Notes under the pieces: generated by a model
What the model saw: the letters and a program-made list of their open reading frames with translations, nothing else
The model's database searches: none
What the model was told of the DNA's origin: nothing
Source: Rhodospirillaceae bacterium
GTDB taxonomy: Bacteria; Pseudomonadota; Alphaproteobacteria; Thalassobaculales; Thalassobaculaceae
NCBI GenBank assembly: GCA_002708305.1
Contig: PANE01000005.1
Location: 206,337 to 261,119 of the forward strand
Reading direction: 5' to 3'
Length of the DNA: 54,783 nt
Part shown: positions 34,111 through 41,764 of the stretch, piece after piece
Layout: every line of letters starts with the position of its first letter
Position numbering within the stretch: the first letter of the stretch is position 1
Translations under genes and position numbers: made by a program

Positions 34111-35796
34111 ATGACAGATACGGTAGCTCAACTTGTAGCAGATAGTCTCGAAGCGCATAACATTGATCAAGTCTTTTGTGTGCCAGGGGAGAGTTATATA
34201 GGGTTGACGAGTGCCCTGGTTGAGCGAGATACAATGCGTATTATTGTATGCCGGCATGAGGCTGGCGCTGCACTCATGGCTACCGCAGATGGGAGACTTA
34301 GAAACAGGGCTGGTGTTGTGCTCGTTAGCCGTGGTCCGGGTTTAGCAAATGCATTGGTGGCGCTCCATACTGCGTACCATGACGCGACACCATTGGTTAT
34401 ACTGATTGGTCAAGTAGAGAGAGCTGATTTCGGACGACTTGCGCTTCAGGAACAGAACTACTCTCTACTTTTAGCAGACATCACAAAATCAGTTATAGAG
34501 ATGAACCAACCAGGCATGGCATCAGAAGCAATTGCTAGAGCGTTCCACCTCGCCGAAAGCGGTACGCAGGGACCAGTAGCGATTGTTATACCAGAAGATC
34601 TATTCGATGAAGAAACTAACAGTCCGGTGATTAGTCCAGCGCCTAAACTATCATCCTCTCCATCAACAGAAGACCTCAAAAAACTAGCTGAGATCATAAT
34701 TGAGTCGGAGCGCCCAATCATATTAGTGGGGGGCGCACTTTTAGCCGAATCATTAGTAGATGAAAATGTGTTAACAGATCTTAATATCTTATCTGAACGG
34801 TGGGTATTACCAATAAGTCCCACACATCGCAGGCCTCAACTTTTTGATTCACGGCACCCTAATTATGGCGGGTACATGGGCATTAGAGTTCCACCATTGT
34901 TAATTAATCAAATGAAAGAAACTGATTTATTGGTGGTCTTGGGCGAACGTATGACAGATACTGTCAGCCAATCATATACCTTCCCTAAAGCACCAAAACC
35001 ACAATTTCCTATGATCCATATATGGCCTGATGCCGATGAGATTGGCAGGGTATGGCATCCAGAAGTAGGAATTCCTGCTAGCCCTCACGAGGTCATAAAA
35101 GGGCTACTTTCCATGGATATCCCCAAGAATGTAAATAAACGAGAAACATGGGTCAAATCGCTAAATAGTAAACATAGAGAGCTATTATCCAAGGAATGGG
35201 ATGTAGCCAGTGATGGCGTAAATTTTGCTGCCGTTGTGTGTGAAGTCGATAAATATCTTAAGCAGGACGCAACAATCACCTCTGATGCAGGAAACTTTGG
35301 GAGTTTCATTCATCGTTATATTAGTTTTGGACAGAAACAACTTTTTTTATCGTCCGTTGTTGGCGCTATGGGGTCTGGTATGCCTATGGCAGTGGCGGCT
35401 GGTTTACGGCGACCAGGCACACAAATTGTCTGTTTTATAGGCGATGGTGGTGCTTTAATGATGGGTAATGAAATAGCGACTGCCGTTCAATATAACGTTA
35501 ACCTGATAATGATAATAGCTGATAATTCAATGTATGGAACAATAGGAATGCATTCTTATGTTAGATACCCTGATAAACCATTTATGGAGGGAACTAAGCT
35601 AACTAACCCTGATTTTGCTGCATGGGCTCGTTCGTTTGGGGCAGAAGGCATAACAATACGAGATGAAACAGAGGTTGCAGAAAACATCGAAGCGGCTTTC
35701 AACATAGACGGCAAACCAGTAGTAGTTCATTGTCATACCTCCGCGTTGCAAATGAGTGCGTGGAGAAAGTATGAGCGATCGGAAACTTTGATATGA
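34111..35796 (+). CDS. TPP-dependent enzyme, acetolactate synthase large-subunit-like
   Basis: Three-domain thiamine-diphosphate enzyme of about 561 residues. The catalytic Glu sits in VCRHEAGAALMATADG, the Gln-Glu of the AHAS fold in LALQEQNY, and the C-terminal TPP motif is FIGDGGALMMGNE leading to DNSMYGTIG. The start is placed at the ATG at 34111, preceded by AAAGGTGAT; the frame is open from a GTG at 34102. It is not next to an ilvN regulatory subunit and sits among catabolic genes, so it is probably a 2-oxoacid decarboxylase or carboligase of unknown substrate rather than IlvB. It overlaps the Ldh gene by 4 bases. Confidence 0.88.
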   Translation: MTDTVAQLVADSLEAHNIDQVFCVPGESYIGLTSALVERDTMRIIVCRHEAGAALMATADGRLRNRAGVVLVSRGPGLANALVALHTAYHDATPLVILIGQVERADFGRLALQEQNYSLLLADITKSVIEMNQPGMASEAIARAFHLAESGTQGPVAIVIPEDLFDEETNSPVISPAPKLSSSPSTEDLKKLAEIIIESERPIILVGGALLAESLVDENVLTDLNILSERWVLPISPTHRRPQLFDSRHPNYGGYMGIRVPPLLINQMKETDLLVVLGERMTDTVSQSYTFPKAPKPQFPMIHIWPDADEIGRVWHPEVGIPASPHEVIKGLLSMDIPKNVNKRETWVKSLNSKHRELLSKEWDVASDGVNFAAVVCEVDKYLKQDATITSDAGNFGSFIHRYISFGQKQLFLSSVVGAMGSGMPMAVAAGLRRPGTQIVCFIGDGGALMMGNEIATAVQYNVNLIMIIADNSMYGTIGMHSYVRYPDKPFMEGTKLTNPDFAAWARSFGAEGITIRDETEVAENIEAAFNIDGKPVVVHCHTSALQMSAWRKYERSETLI

Positions 35797-36920
35797 GTGA
35801 TGAAGATCTCCTTAACCCGCCGCGTTACGCCACCCAGATTCTGCTCAAACAGGTCATATCTATATTAACCGCTTGGGGCATGCCTTCAAAACAAGCCCAC
35901 GTGGCCTCTTATGTCATGGTGGAAACAGACTTACGCGGTGTAGATTCCCATGGGATTAATATGCTCCATCAATATGAGGAGACATTTAGACGTGGTGCGT
36001 TAAATATTAAAGCCCAAACAAAAGTTATTCGTGATCGAACTACTACGGCATTGCTTGATGCAGATAGAGGGTTAGGCCACCCTGTGTCTGTCGAGGCAAT
36101 GGAAATGGCGATAAAAAAAGCAAAAAGTCATGATGTTGGGATCGTATGTGTTACAAATTCGCATCATTTTGGTGCCGCTGGATACTATGCTGAATTAGCT
36201 GCACATCAGGGTCTGATCGGAATTGTAACGACATCAACTCGCGGAATTTCAATGGTGCCCACTCGAGGAACGCAACCTGTTTTAGGAACTAACCCATTTG
36301 CTTTTGCCGCACCCGCCGGGAAATACGACCCATTAGTATTAGACTTTGCCACTACAGTGGCAGCGGTAAATAAAGTTAAAGTACGAAAACTTAGAGAACT
36401 GGAATTACCCGCAGGTTGGGTTAATGATGGCGATGGACAAGCCGTTTTGGACCCAAATGAAGCCATAAACATTTTTGATAATAAAAATTGGGGGGGCTTA
36501 AACCCAGTTGGAGGGATTGGAGAAACATTGGGAGGCCATAAAGGTTATGGGCTCGCAATATTTTCGCATATCTTGAGTGGAGCAATGTCGGGGGCTTCCT
36601 TCTCCCCTATACGTGTAAAGAATAGTAATACAGATACACCGGACGATTTGGGGCATTACTTTCAAGCGATCAACCCTGAGAGCTTTAGAACCAAAGAGGA
36701 TTACGAGGCTGATATTGAAGTTGTTATAGAGACACTTAGAGCGGTAAAACCACGTGATCCAGAAAAACCTGTTTTAGTTCCTGGAGAGCCGGAACAAATT
36801 AGCCGGAAAGATCGTAAAAAGAATGGTATTCCTATCAATCGAAATCTACGAAACTTAATCCGTGAAATAGCTCGAAATGCTAATGTAGAGTACCTATTAG
36901 AAAACGCTACTACAGAATAA
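35793..36920 (+). CDS. Ldh-family NAD(P)-dependent oxidoreductase (malate/L-lactate/sulfolactate dehydrogenase type)
   Basis: Reductase of the Ldh2/YlbC family, 375 residues, slightly long. The conserved DLRGVDSHGINMLHQYEETF near 47-66 carries the catalytic His, and VCVTNSHHFGAAGYYAE the second. TRGTQPVLGTNPFAFAAPA, LVLDFATTVAA and GGHKGYGLAIF complete the family pattern. Members reduce 2-oxoacids or cyclic imines (malate, sulfolactate, ureidoglycolate, piperideine-2-carboxylate). The ATGA overlap with the TPP enzyme suggests that its product or a related 2-oxoacid is the substrate, which is inference. Confidence 0.9.
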   Translation: MSDEDLLNPPRYATQILLKQVISILTAWGMPSKQAHVASYVMVETDLRGVDSHGINMLHQYEETFRRGALNIKAQTKVIRDRTTTALLDADRGLGHPVSVEAMEMAIKKAKSHDVGIVCVTNSHHFGAAGYYAELAAHQGLIGIVTTSTRGISMVPTRGTQPVLGTNPFAFAAPAGKYDPLVLDFATTVAAVNKVKVRKLRELELPAGWVNDGDGQAVLDPNEAINIFDNKNWGGLNPVGGIGETLGGHKGYGLAIFSHILSGAMSGASFSPIRVKNSNTDTPDDLGHYFQAINPESFRTKEDYEADIEVVIETLRAVKPRDPEKPVLVPGEPEQISRKDRKKNGIPINRNLRNLIREIARNANVEYLLENATTE

Positions 36921-36952
36921 ACTAGAGACATTACTTCTATAAGGAGAGTGAT

Positions 36953-37879
36953 ATGAAACTTGCGTATTTTGATGATTTTAAGCTCGGTGTGGTAAAGGGT
37001 GATGGACTTGTTGATGTTTCAAATATTGTTGATGATATCCCGCATACTAATTCTGGAAACCTTATGATTGGCCTAATAGAAGCCTTCGATAAGTACCGAC
37101 CAAAGCTTGAAGCAGCAGTAGCAGAGGGGATCCCTATACCATTTGGGTCTTTAAGGATCAGGCCACCATTACCAAAGCCAGGCAATATAGATTGTATGGC
37201 CGTTAATTATATGGAAAACGGTACATTAAAAGAAAAACCTAAGATAAATGGCTTTCATAAATCTTCGTCCGCAATAATTGGTAATGGTGACACCATGATT
37301 TTACCTGATGTTCCTGCTACTATTTTTGAAGGTGAAGCCGAACTGGGACTAATCATTGGTAAAAAAGCCAGTCATGTAACTGAATCTAATGCTATGAACT
37401 ATATTTTTGGCTATTTAAATTTTATTGATGGGTCTGCACGTGGACTTCCACCAGAGCGCAATGTATTTTTTCAGGTTAAATCACGAGCAACTTTTGCTCC
37501 CATTGGCCCGTTCATAGTTACCGCAGATGAAGTGCAAGACCCCCAGAATCTATCCGTTAGGCTCTGGATAAATGGAGATCTTAAACAAGATTTTAATACA
37601 AGCGATATGGCCCATAAAATCCCAAAGGCGATTTCGTGGCTAAGTTCGATACACACGCTTGAACCAGGCGACTTAATAGCAACAGGAACGAACCACCGAG
37701 GGCTGAGTTCCTTTCAGGATGGAGACAAAGTAGAGTTGGAAGTAGAAGGTCTCGGCCGCCTCTCGATATTTGTTCAAGATGATTTAAAACGTACCTGGGC
37801 ACGAGAAACTAGACTCGACAGGAAAAATGCAGGTCATGAGACACCAACACCGCAGTTAACTGGAAAGTATGCATCATAG
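36953..37879 (+). CDS. fumarylacetoacetate hydrolase family protein
   Basis: FAH-fold protein of 308 residues. It has the small N-terminal domain (MKLAYFDDFKLGVVKGDGLV), then the catalytic domain with metal-binding Glu residues in IFEGEAELGLIIGKKASHV, an Asp in FGYLNFIDGSARGLP, and the C-terminal LEPGDLIATGTNHRGLSSFQ. Members hydrolyse C-C bonds of acylpyruvates or decarboxylate oxaloacetate-like acids. AAGGAGAG lies about 7 bases before the ATG at 36953. It is 32 bases after the Ldh gene and 11 before the LLM gene, so it belongs to the same operon. The substrate is unknown. Confidence 0.9.
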   Translation: MKLAYFDDFKLGVVKGDGLVDVSNIVDDIPHTNSGNLMIGLIEAFDKYRPKLEAAVAEGIPIPFGSLRIRPPLPKPGNIDCMAVNYMENGTLKEKPKINGFHKSSSAIIGNGDTMILPDVPATIFEGEAELGLIIGKKASHVTESNAMNYIFGYLNFIDGSARGLPPERNVFFQVKSRATFAPIGPFIVTADEVQDPQNLSVRLWINGDLKQDFNTSDMAHKIPKAISWLSSIHTLEPGDLIATGTNHRGLSSFQDGDKVELEVEGLGRLSIFVQDDLKRTWARETRLDRKNAGHETPTPQLTGKYAS

Positions 37880-37890
37880 GGTTATAATTC

Positions 37891-38832
37891 ATGGCTACAG
37901 CTAATCAATTTGGTTTGGACCTGGGAATATATGGGCCATTAGCAAAACCTAATATTGTTATTGACTTAGCTACCTTTGCCGAGTCAGCGGGATTTAGTGC
38001 TATTTGGCTTGCAGACCATATAGTATTCCCGAGGGAATTTAACTCTAAATACCCGTATAGCGCTACTGGTGGGTTCCCAGCACCGATCGAAGATCCTTTA
38101 CTAGAACCAATCGCAACAATGGCAGTTTTAGCGGGATCAACGACTAATATTCGCATTGGAACCGCTGTTTTAATAATTCCTTACAGGAATCCGATACTGC
38201 TAGCCCGTATGTTAATCACGATAGATCAATTCTCTGATGGACGTATTACTCTTGGGGCAGGTGTTGGATGGTTAAAAGAGGAATTTGAAGTTCTTAATAC
38301 CGCCGATTTCTCTTTACGTGGCAAAGTAACAGATGAATACTTAGAAATTTTTAAAAGCTTATGCGATGGAAAAGAAGTATCCTACAAAGGTGAGACGTAT
38401 CAGTTTGATCCTATCTACTCTGTACCAGGATCAGTTCAAAAGCCTCATCCACCAATCCTTATTGGTGGTATCGCTAATCCAGCATTGAGACGAGTTGTTA
38501 GGTATGGAGATGGATGGCTCGCTGTTGCATTGGATCCTATTCGCATGAAAGAACGCCTTAGCACGCTAAAACAACTCTGTGAGAGCACTGGACGGATCTT
38601 TGACGATCTCGATTTAGTTTACAAAATATTTATAAACCCTGCCGAAGCCAAGAAAGGTCCATTCGGGGAACGAGAAATAGGCAGTGGCTCAGAACAACAA
38701 ATAATAGATGATTTGAAAGGCATACTAGATGCCGGGTTCTCAAGTATTATAGTTCGCTACAGAGGGGATAGTGCAAAAGCCCAACAACTTCAGATGGAAC
38801 GTTTCGCTGAAAAAATAATACCGAGGTTGTAG
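37891..38832 (+). CDS. LLM-class flavin/F420-dependent oxidoreductase (copy 3)
   Basis: Luciferase-like oxidoreductase of 313 residues, close in layout to copy 1: FAESAGFSAIWLADHIVFP near residues 30-48, TAVLIIPYRNPILLARML, DGRITLGAGVGWLKEEFEVL near 116-135 and KPHPPILIGGIANPALRRVV. It is last in the cassette that begins with the 2OG oxygenase, 11 bases after the FAH gene. In a catabolic setting it could be an FMN-dependent monooxygenase or an F420-dependent dehydrogenase. No flavin reductase partner is encoded nearby. Confidence 0.88.
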   Translation: MATANQFGLDLGIYGPLAKPNIVIDLATFAESAGFSAIWLADHIVFPREFNSKYPYSATGGFPAPIEDPLLEPIATMAVLAGSTTNIRIGTAVLIIPYRNPILLARMLITIDQFSDGRITLGAGVGWLKEEFEVLNTADFSLRGKVTDEYLEIFKSLCDGKEVSYKGETYQFDPIYSVPGSVQKPHPPILIGGIANPALRRVVRYGDGWLAVALDPIRMKERLSTLKQLCESTGRIFDDLDLVYKIFINPAEAKKGPFGEREIGSGSEQQIIDDLKGILDAGFSSIIVRYRGDSAKAQQLQMERFAEKIIPRL

Positions 38833-38870
38833 ACTACGTAATTATAATAGTCTCAAACCTTACTCGAAAC

Positions 38871-38887
38871 ACTTATTCAAAATAAGT
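38871..38887. terminator. weak stem-loop between convergent genes
   Basis: ACTTATT-CAA-AATAAGT gives a 7-bp AT-rich stem with a 3-base loop in the 116-base gap between the third LLM gene and rpsU, which converge. There is no G+C core and no U-tract, so this is only a weak terminator candidate. Confidence 0.25.
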
Positions 38888-38948
38888 AACCCGATATATA
38901 AGAGCTACTAACTTCTGCAATATTTATTGGATAAAACAGAGGTTTTTC

Positions 38949-39152
38949 CTAATACCCTTCGCGTTCCAATCGCTTACGCATTAGTTTCCGATGACGTCGT
39001 GTTGCTTCAGCTTCTTCGCGCACGCGCCTCTCTGACGGTTTTTCATAATTTCGGCGGAGTTTCATTTCTCTAAAAATACCCTCACGCTGCATCTTCTTCT
39101 TTAATGCTCTGAGAGCCTGATCTACATTATTATCTCTAACCGAAACCTGCAC
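38949..39152 (-). CDS. rpsU: 30S ribosomal protein S21
   Basis: Small basic ribosomal protein, 67 residues, [20 protein letters not shown] then [20 protein letters not shown], diagnostic for S21 of alphaproteobacteria. The start is a GTG at 39152 with GGAGGT at 39161-39166 about 8 bases upstream. It is divergent from def-COQ9; an rpsU/COQ9 neighbourhood is one I recall from alphaproteobacteria. The intervening 131 bases contain a GCGATT...AATCGC dyad (39193-39217) of unknown role. Confidence 0.97.
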   Translation of the reverse strand: MQVSVRDNNVDQALRALKKKMQREGIFREMKLRRNYEKPSERRVREEAEATRRHRKLMRKRLEREGY

Positions 39153-39283
39153 TGAAAACCACCTCCATTAACTATTTAGACCATATTTGCAAGCGATTAA
39201 TCCGCACCGGAAATCGCAAAAGCGTTAGATAGCACATATTACGGTAAAAAGCCAAGCTACTTATTTCGCCACTTTACCATTTA

Positions 39284-39883
39284 ATGAACAAGGCTTATAT
39301 CAGGTGTATGGGAATCAGACCGATAATAAAGATGGGTAACCCAATCCTGAGAATGAACGCTGAGGTTGTAAGACCGGAGGATGTTCACTCATTAATTTCG
39401 GTAATACCCGATATGATAACAACTATGCGCGAAGCCAAAGGTGTCGGGTTAGCAGCCCCTCAAATTGGCATTAGCCTTCGCGTAATAATCTTTGAAATTC
39501 CTAGTAGTCGGGCGACAAGTGTAAAAGGAGATCAACCTTGTGGCATTCAAGTTTTAATTAATCCAAAAATTGACCCTTTAACCTCGGAGAAAGAATTAGG
39601 GTGGGAGGGTTGTCTGTCTATACCAGAATTACGCGGAGAGGTCCCCAGATATACGCGGATAAACTATACTGGGCTCGACGCGGAAGGTAGCCCGGTGAAA
39701 TCCTATGCAACAGGTTTTCATGCGCGCGTTGTCCAACATGAGGTAGACCATCTCAATGGAATTTTATACCCCGAAAGAATGGTAGATCTGGCGCGTTTGG
39801 GTTACATAGATGAGTTTGCCGAAGCTCAAGAAACTCAAACTTTAAAAAACGATATTACCAGAGATGGCAATGATAATGGATAG
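39284..39883 (+). CDS. def: peptide deformylase
   Basis: Removes the N-formyl group from nascent proteins. All three metal/catalytic motifs are present: GVGLAAPQIG, the Cys ligand in GWEGCLSIPEL, and HEVDHLNGILYPERM with both His ligands and the Glu. From the ATG at 39284 it is 199 residues, long for the family. The ATG at 39308 (MGIRPIIKMGNPIL) matches the usual N-terminus better, with AGGTG just upstream but close to the start. The 3' end overlaps the COQ9 gene by 20 bases. Confidence 0.94.
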   Translation: MNKAYIRCMGIRPIIKMGNPILRMNAEVVRPEDVHSLISVIPDMITTMREAKGVGLAAPQIGISLRVIIFEIPSSRATSVKGDQPCGIQVLINPKIDPLTSEKELGWEGCLSIPELRGEVPRYTRINYTGLDAEGSPVKSYATGFHARVVQHEVDHLNGILYPERMVDLARLGYIDEFAEAQETQTLKNDITRDGNDNG

Positions 39884-40484
39884 TGTTAATAAAGAACGAC
39901 AAATATTAAGAGATAAATTACTAGAAGCTTCTCTTCCTCATGTTACTTTTGATGGATGGAGCCTAAAAGCACTCCAAGCCGCAACTACTGATTTGGGTAT
40001 AAAAGAAGGATTAATTTATACAGTATTTGTTGATCCTGAAAATGAGTTGGTAAAGCATTTCTCAAACTGGACTGATCGTAAGATGATTGACCGTCTGAGT
40101 GAACTTAATTTTGAAACAATGAAGGTACGAGATCGTATAACAAAAGCTGTTCGTGTCAGGTTAGAAGTGTTATCTGATCATAAAGAGGCTTTGAGACGGT
40201 CTGTGCTAAAGTCCTCACCAGTAGATCTATACAATACAGTTGACCTGATATGGCGAAGGGCTGGAGATAAAGCGGTCGATTTTAATTTCTATTCAAAACG
40301 TGTGCTTCTAACTGCTGTTCTATCTTCAACTACCCTCTATTGGCTGGATGATAACTCTGAAGATCACACCAAGACATGGGAGTTTTTAGATCGCCGCATT
40401 TCGGATGTCATGCGAATTCCAAAAATAAAAGATAAGCTAAAAACAATAATTAATCTAAGCCTGAGACCGATCAAGAAGAAATAA
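39864..40484 (+). CDS. COQ9 family ubiquinone biosynthesis protein
   Basis: Protein of about 206 residues with the TetR-like/COQ9 fold, in eukaryotes a lipid-binding partner of COQ7 in ubiquinone synthesis. Family landmarks are LEASLPHVTFDGWSLKALQA near residues 17-36, AVRVRLEVLSDHKEALRRSV, PVDLYNTVDLIWRRAGDKAV-DFNFYSKR and TTLYWLDDNSEDHTKTWEFL. Three in-frame ATGs (39864, 39870 or nearby, and 39876) precede MDSVNKE. Use of any of them keeps the overlap with def, so translation is probably coupled. A role in ubiquinone synthesis is inferred by homology. Confidence 0.92.
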   Translation: MAMIMDSVNKERQILRDKLLEASLPHVTFDGWSLKALQAATTDLGIKEGLIYTVFVDPENELVKHFSNWTDRKMIDRLSELNFETMKVRDRITKAVRVRLEVLSDHKEALRRSVLKSSPVDLYNTVDLIWRRAGDKAVDFNFYSKRVLLTAVLSSTTLYWLDDNSEDHTKTWEFLDRRISDVMRIPKIKDKLKTIINLSLRPIKKK

Positions 40485-40518
40485 AACTCCTGTTAGCCTA
40501 AGTATTTAGGGGTTTTAT
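40481..40518. terminator. candidate bidirectional terminator after COQ9 / hisC
   Basis: Arms ATAAAACTCCT (40481-40491) and AGGGGTTTTAT (40508-40518) form an 11-bp stem with one U-G wobble, and CCTAA/TTAGG inside can pair further. The stem includes the COQ9 stop codon and lies just past the hisC stop (40533, minus strand) in a 48-base convergent gap. The A/U-rich outer arms can supply the U-tract in either direction. Confidence 0.5.
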
Positions 40519-40532
40519 ATTTAGTTATAATA

Positions 40533-41639
40533 TTACTGTGCTAAAATTTTGGTCATTTCATATAGAAAAGCGTTAGTATCAGCCTTTGTACCTACCGTGA
40601 TTCGTATACATTTTTCAAACCCTATAGCATTCACTTGACTGATTAATATCCGCTCCTTAGCTAGATCTTCTTTTATTTGATTTGCCATTAATGGAGTGAA
40701 AGCTGATATGAAATTTGCTTCACTTGGATAAGGCCTACACCCAAGGCTAATTAAACCATCGTAGATACGTTGCCGTTCCACGATAGTTTTAGACACTATA
40801 TCCTGCATATGTCTTTCGTCTTTTAATGCCGCACATGCTGCCACTTGAGCCAAAATATTCACATTGAAGGTACTGCGTGCTAGCTGGAAGCCAGCATATA
40901 CCTCCTCAGACCCACAAAGGATATAACCAACTCGAAGTCCAGCAAGTCCGTAAGCTTTCGAAAAAGTTCTGAAAACAGCCCATGGTCCCTTCCTCTTTTT
41001 CATTATATTTAGCTGATTCTCAGCTCCACTATATTTGGTAAATTCATAATATGCTTCATCCAAAATTAGCAAAGCTGTATCCGGAACCTTTTCAACTAAT
41101 TTCTCTACATCCTCGTTCCCTAATACTCCTCCTGTTGGGTTATTTGGGGTTGCAGCGAATACTAACTTTGTCTTGTTGGTAATTCGAGATAACATTAGGT
41201 CAACATCGATCGCACCATTTTTCTGAATTCCCGTAGTCAACAACTTCGCGCCATTGACAATTGCATTTTTGTAGTAACTTGGAAAAGATGGCATCGAAGC
41301 CAGCATTTCGGACCCTGTATCAAGAGTGATACGTCCAGCGGCGACAATGGCCTCGTCGCTTCCATTACCCATTACAATTCTATTTTGAGCCATCCCTGTA
41401 TAATTAGATAATGCGTGTGTAATTTCATTCCAATTCAAGTCAGGATATCTATGAATTCTGGGAGCATGCTCATTAATTGCTTCAAATACTTTGGGAGATG
41501 GGAGATAAGCACATTCATTCAAATGCATTCGCCTAATCGGTCGATTGTCAGATTCAAACTCCGGGTCAATCTGTTTTTGATTTGCGATTTGCTCAGGAAG
41601 GGCATCCTTAAAAGCATTATTTAAAAAATTGATGTCCAA
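40533..41639 (-). CDS. hisC: histidinol-phosphate aminotransferase
   Basis: PLP-dependent fold-type I aminotransferase of 368 residues in histidine synthesis (imidazole acetol phosphate to histidinol phosphate). Motifs: NECAYLPSPKVFEAI and RYPDLNWNEITHALS at the start, GNGSDEAIVAAGR, ATPNNPTGGVLGNEDVEKLV, LILDEAYYEF and the PLP lysine in FRTFSKAYGLAGLRVGY. It stands alone, away from other his genes, and such solo copies can also serve aromatic amino acids. The ATG at 41639 is accepted, though a conserved start could lie a little downstream. Confidence 0.9.
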   Translation of the reverse strand: MDINFLNNAFKDALPEQIANQKQIDPEFESDNRPIRRMHLNECAYLPSPKVFEAINEHAPRIHRYPDLNWNEITHALSNYTGMAQNRIVMGNGSDEAIVAAGRITLDTGSEMLASMPSFPSYYKNAIVNGAKLLTTGIQKNGAIDVDLMLSRITNKTKLVFAATPNNPTGGVLGNEDVEKLVEKVPDTALLILDEAYYEFTKYSGAENQLNIMKKRKGPWAVFRTFSKAYGLAGLRVGYILCGSEEVYAGFQLARSTFNVNILAQVAACAALKDERHMQDIVSKTIVERQRIYDGLISLGCRPYPSEANFISAFTPLMANQIKEDLAKERILISQVNAIGFEKCIRITVGTKADTNAFLYEMTKILAQ

Positions 41640-41764
41640 TGTCCATGCCCCACTATATATTTACTTAAATCACCTCATAGCCTTTTTATTAAGACTAATG
41701 AAGCTAATATAAACTACTTTTTGGCAATCTCTGATGTAATCAATTATTTCTTTATTCTATAAAA

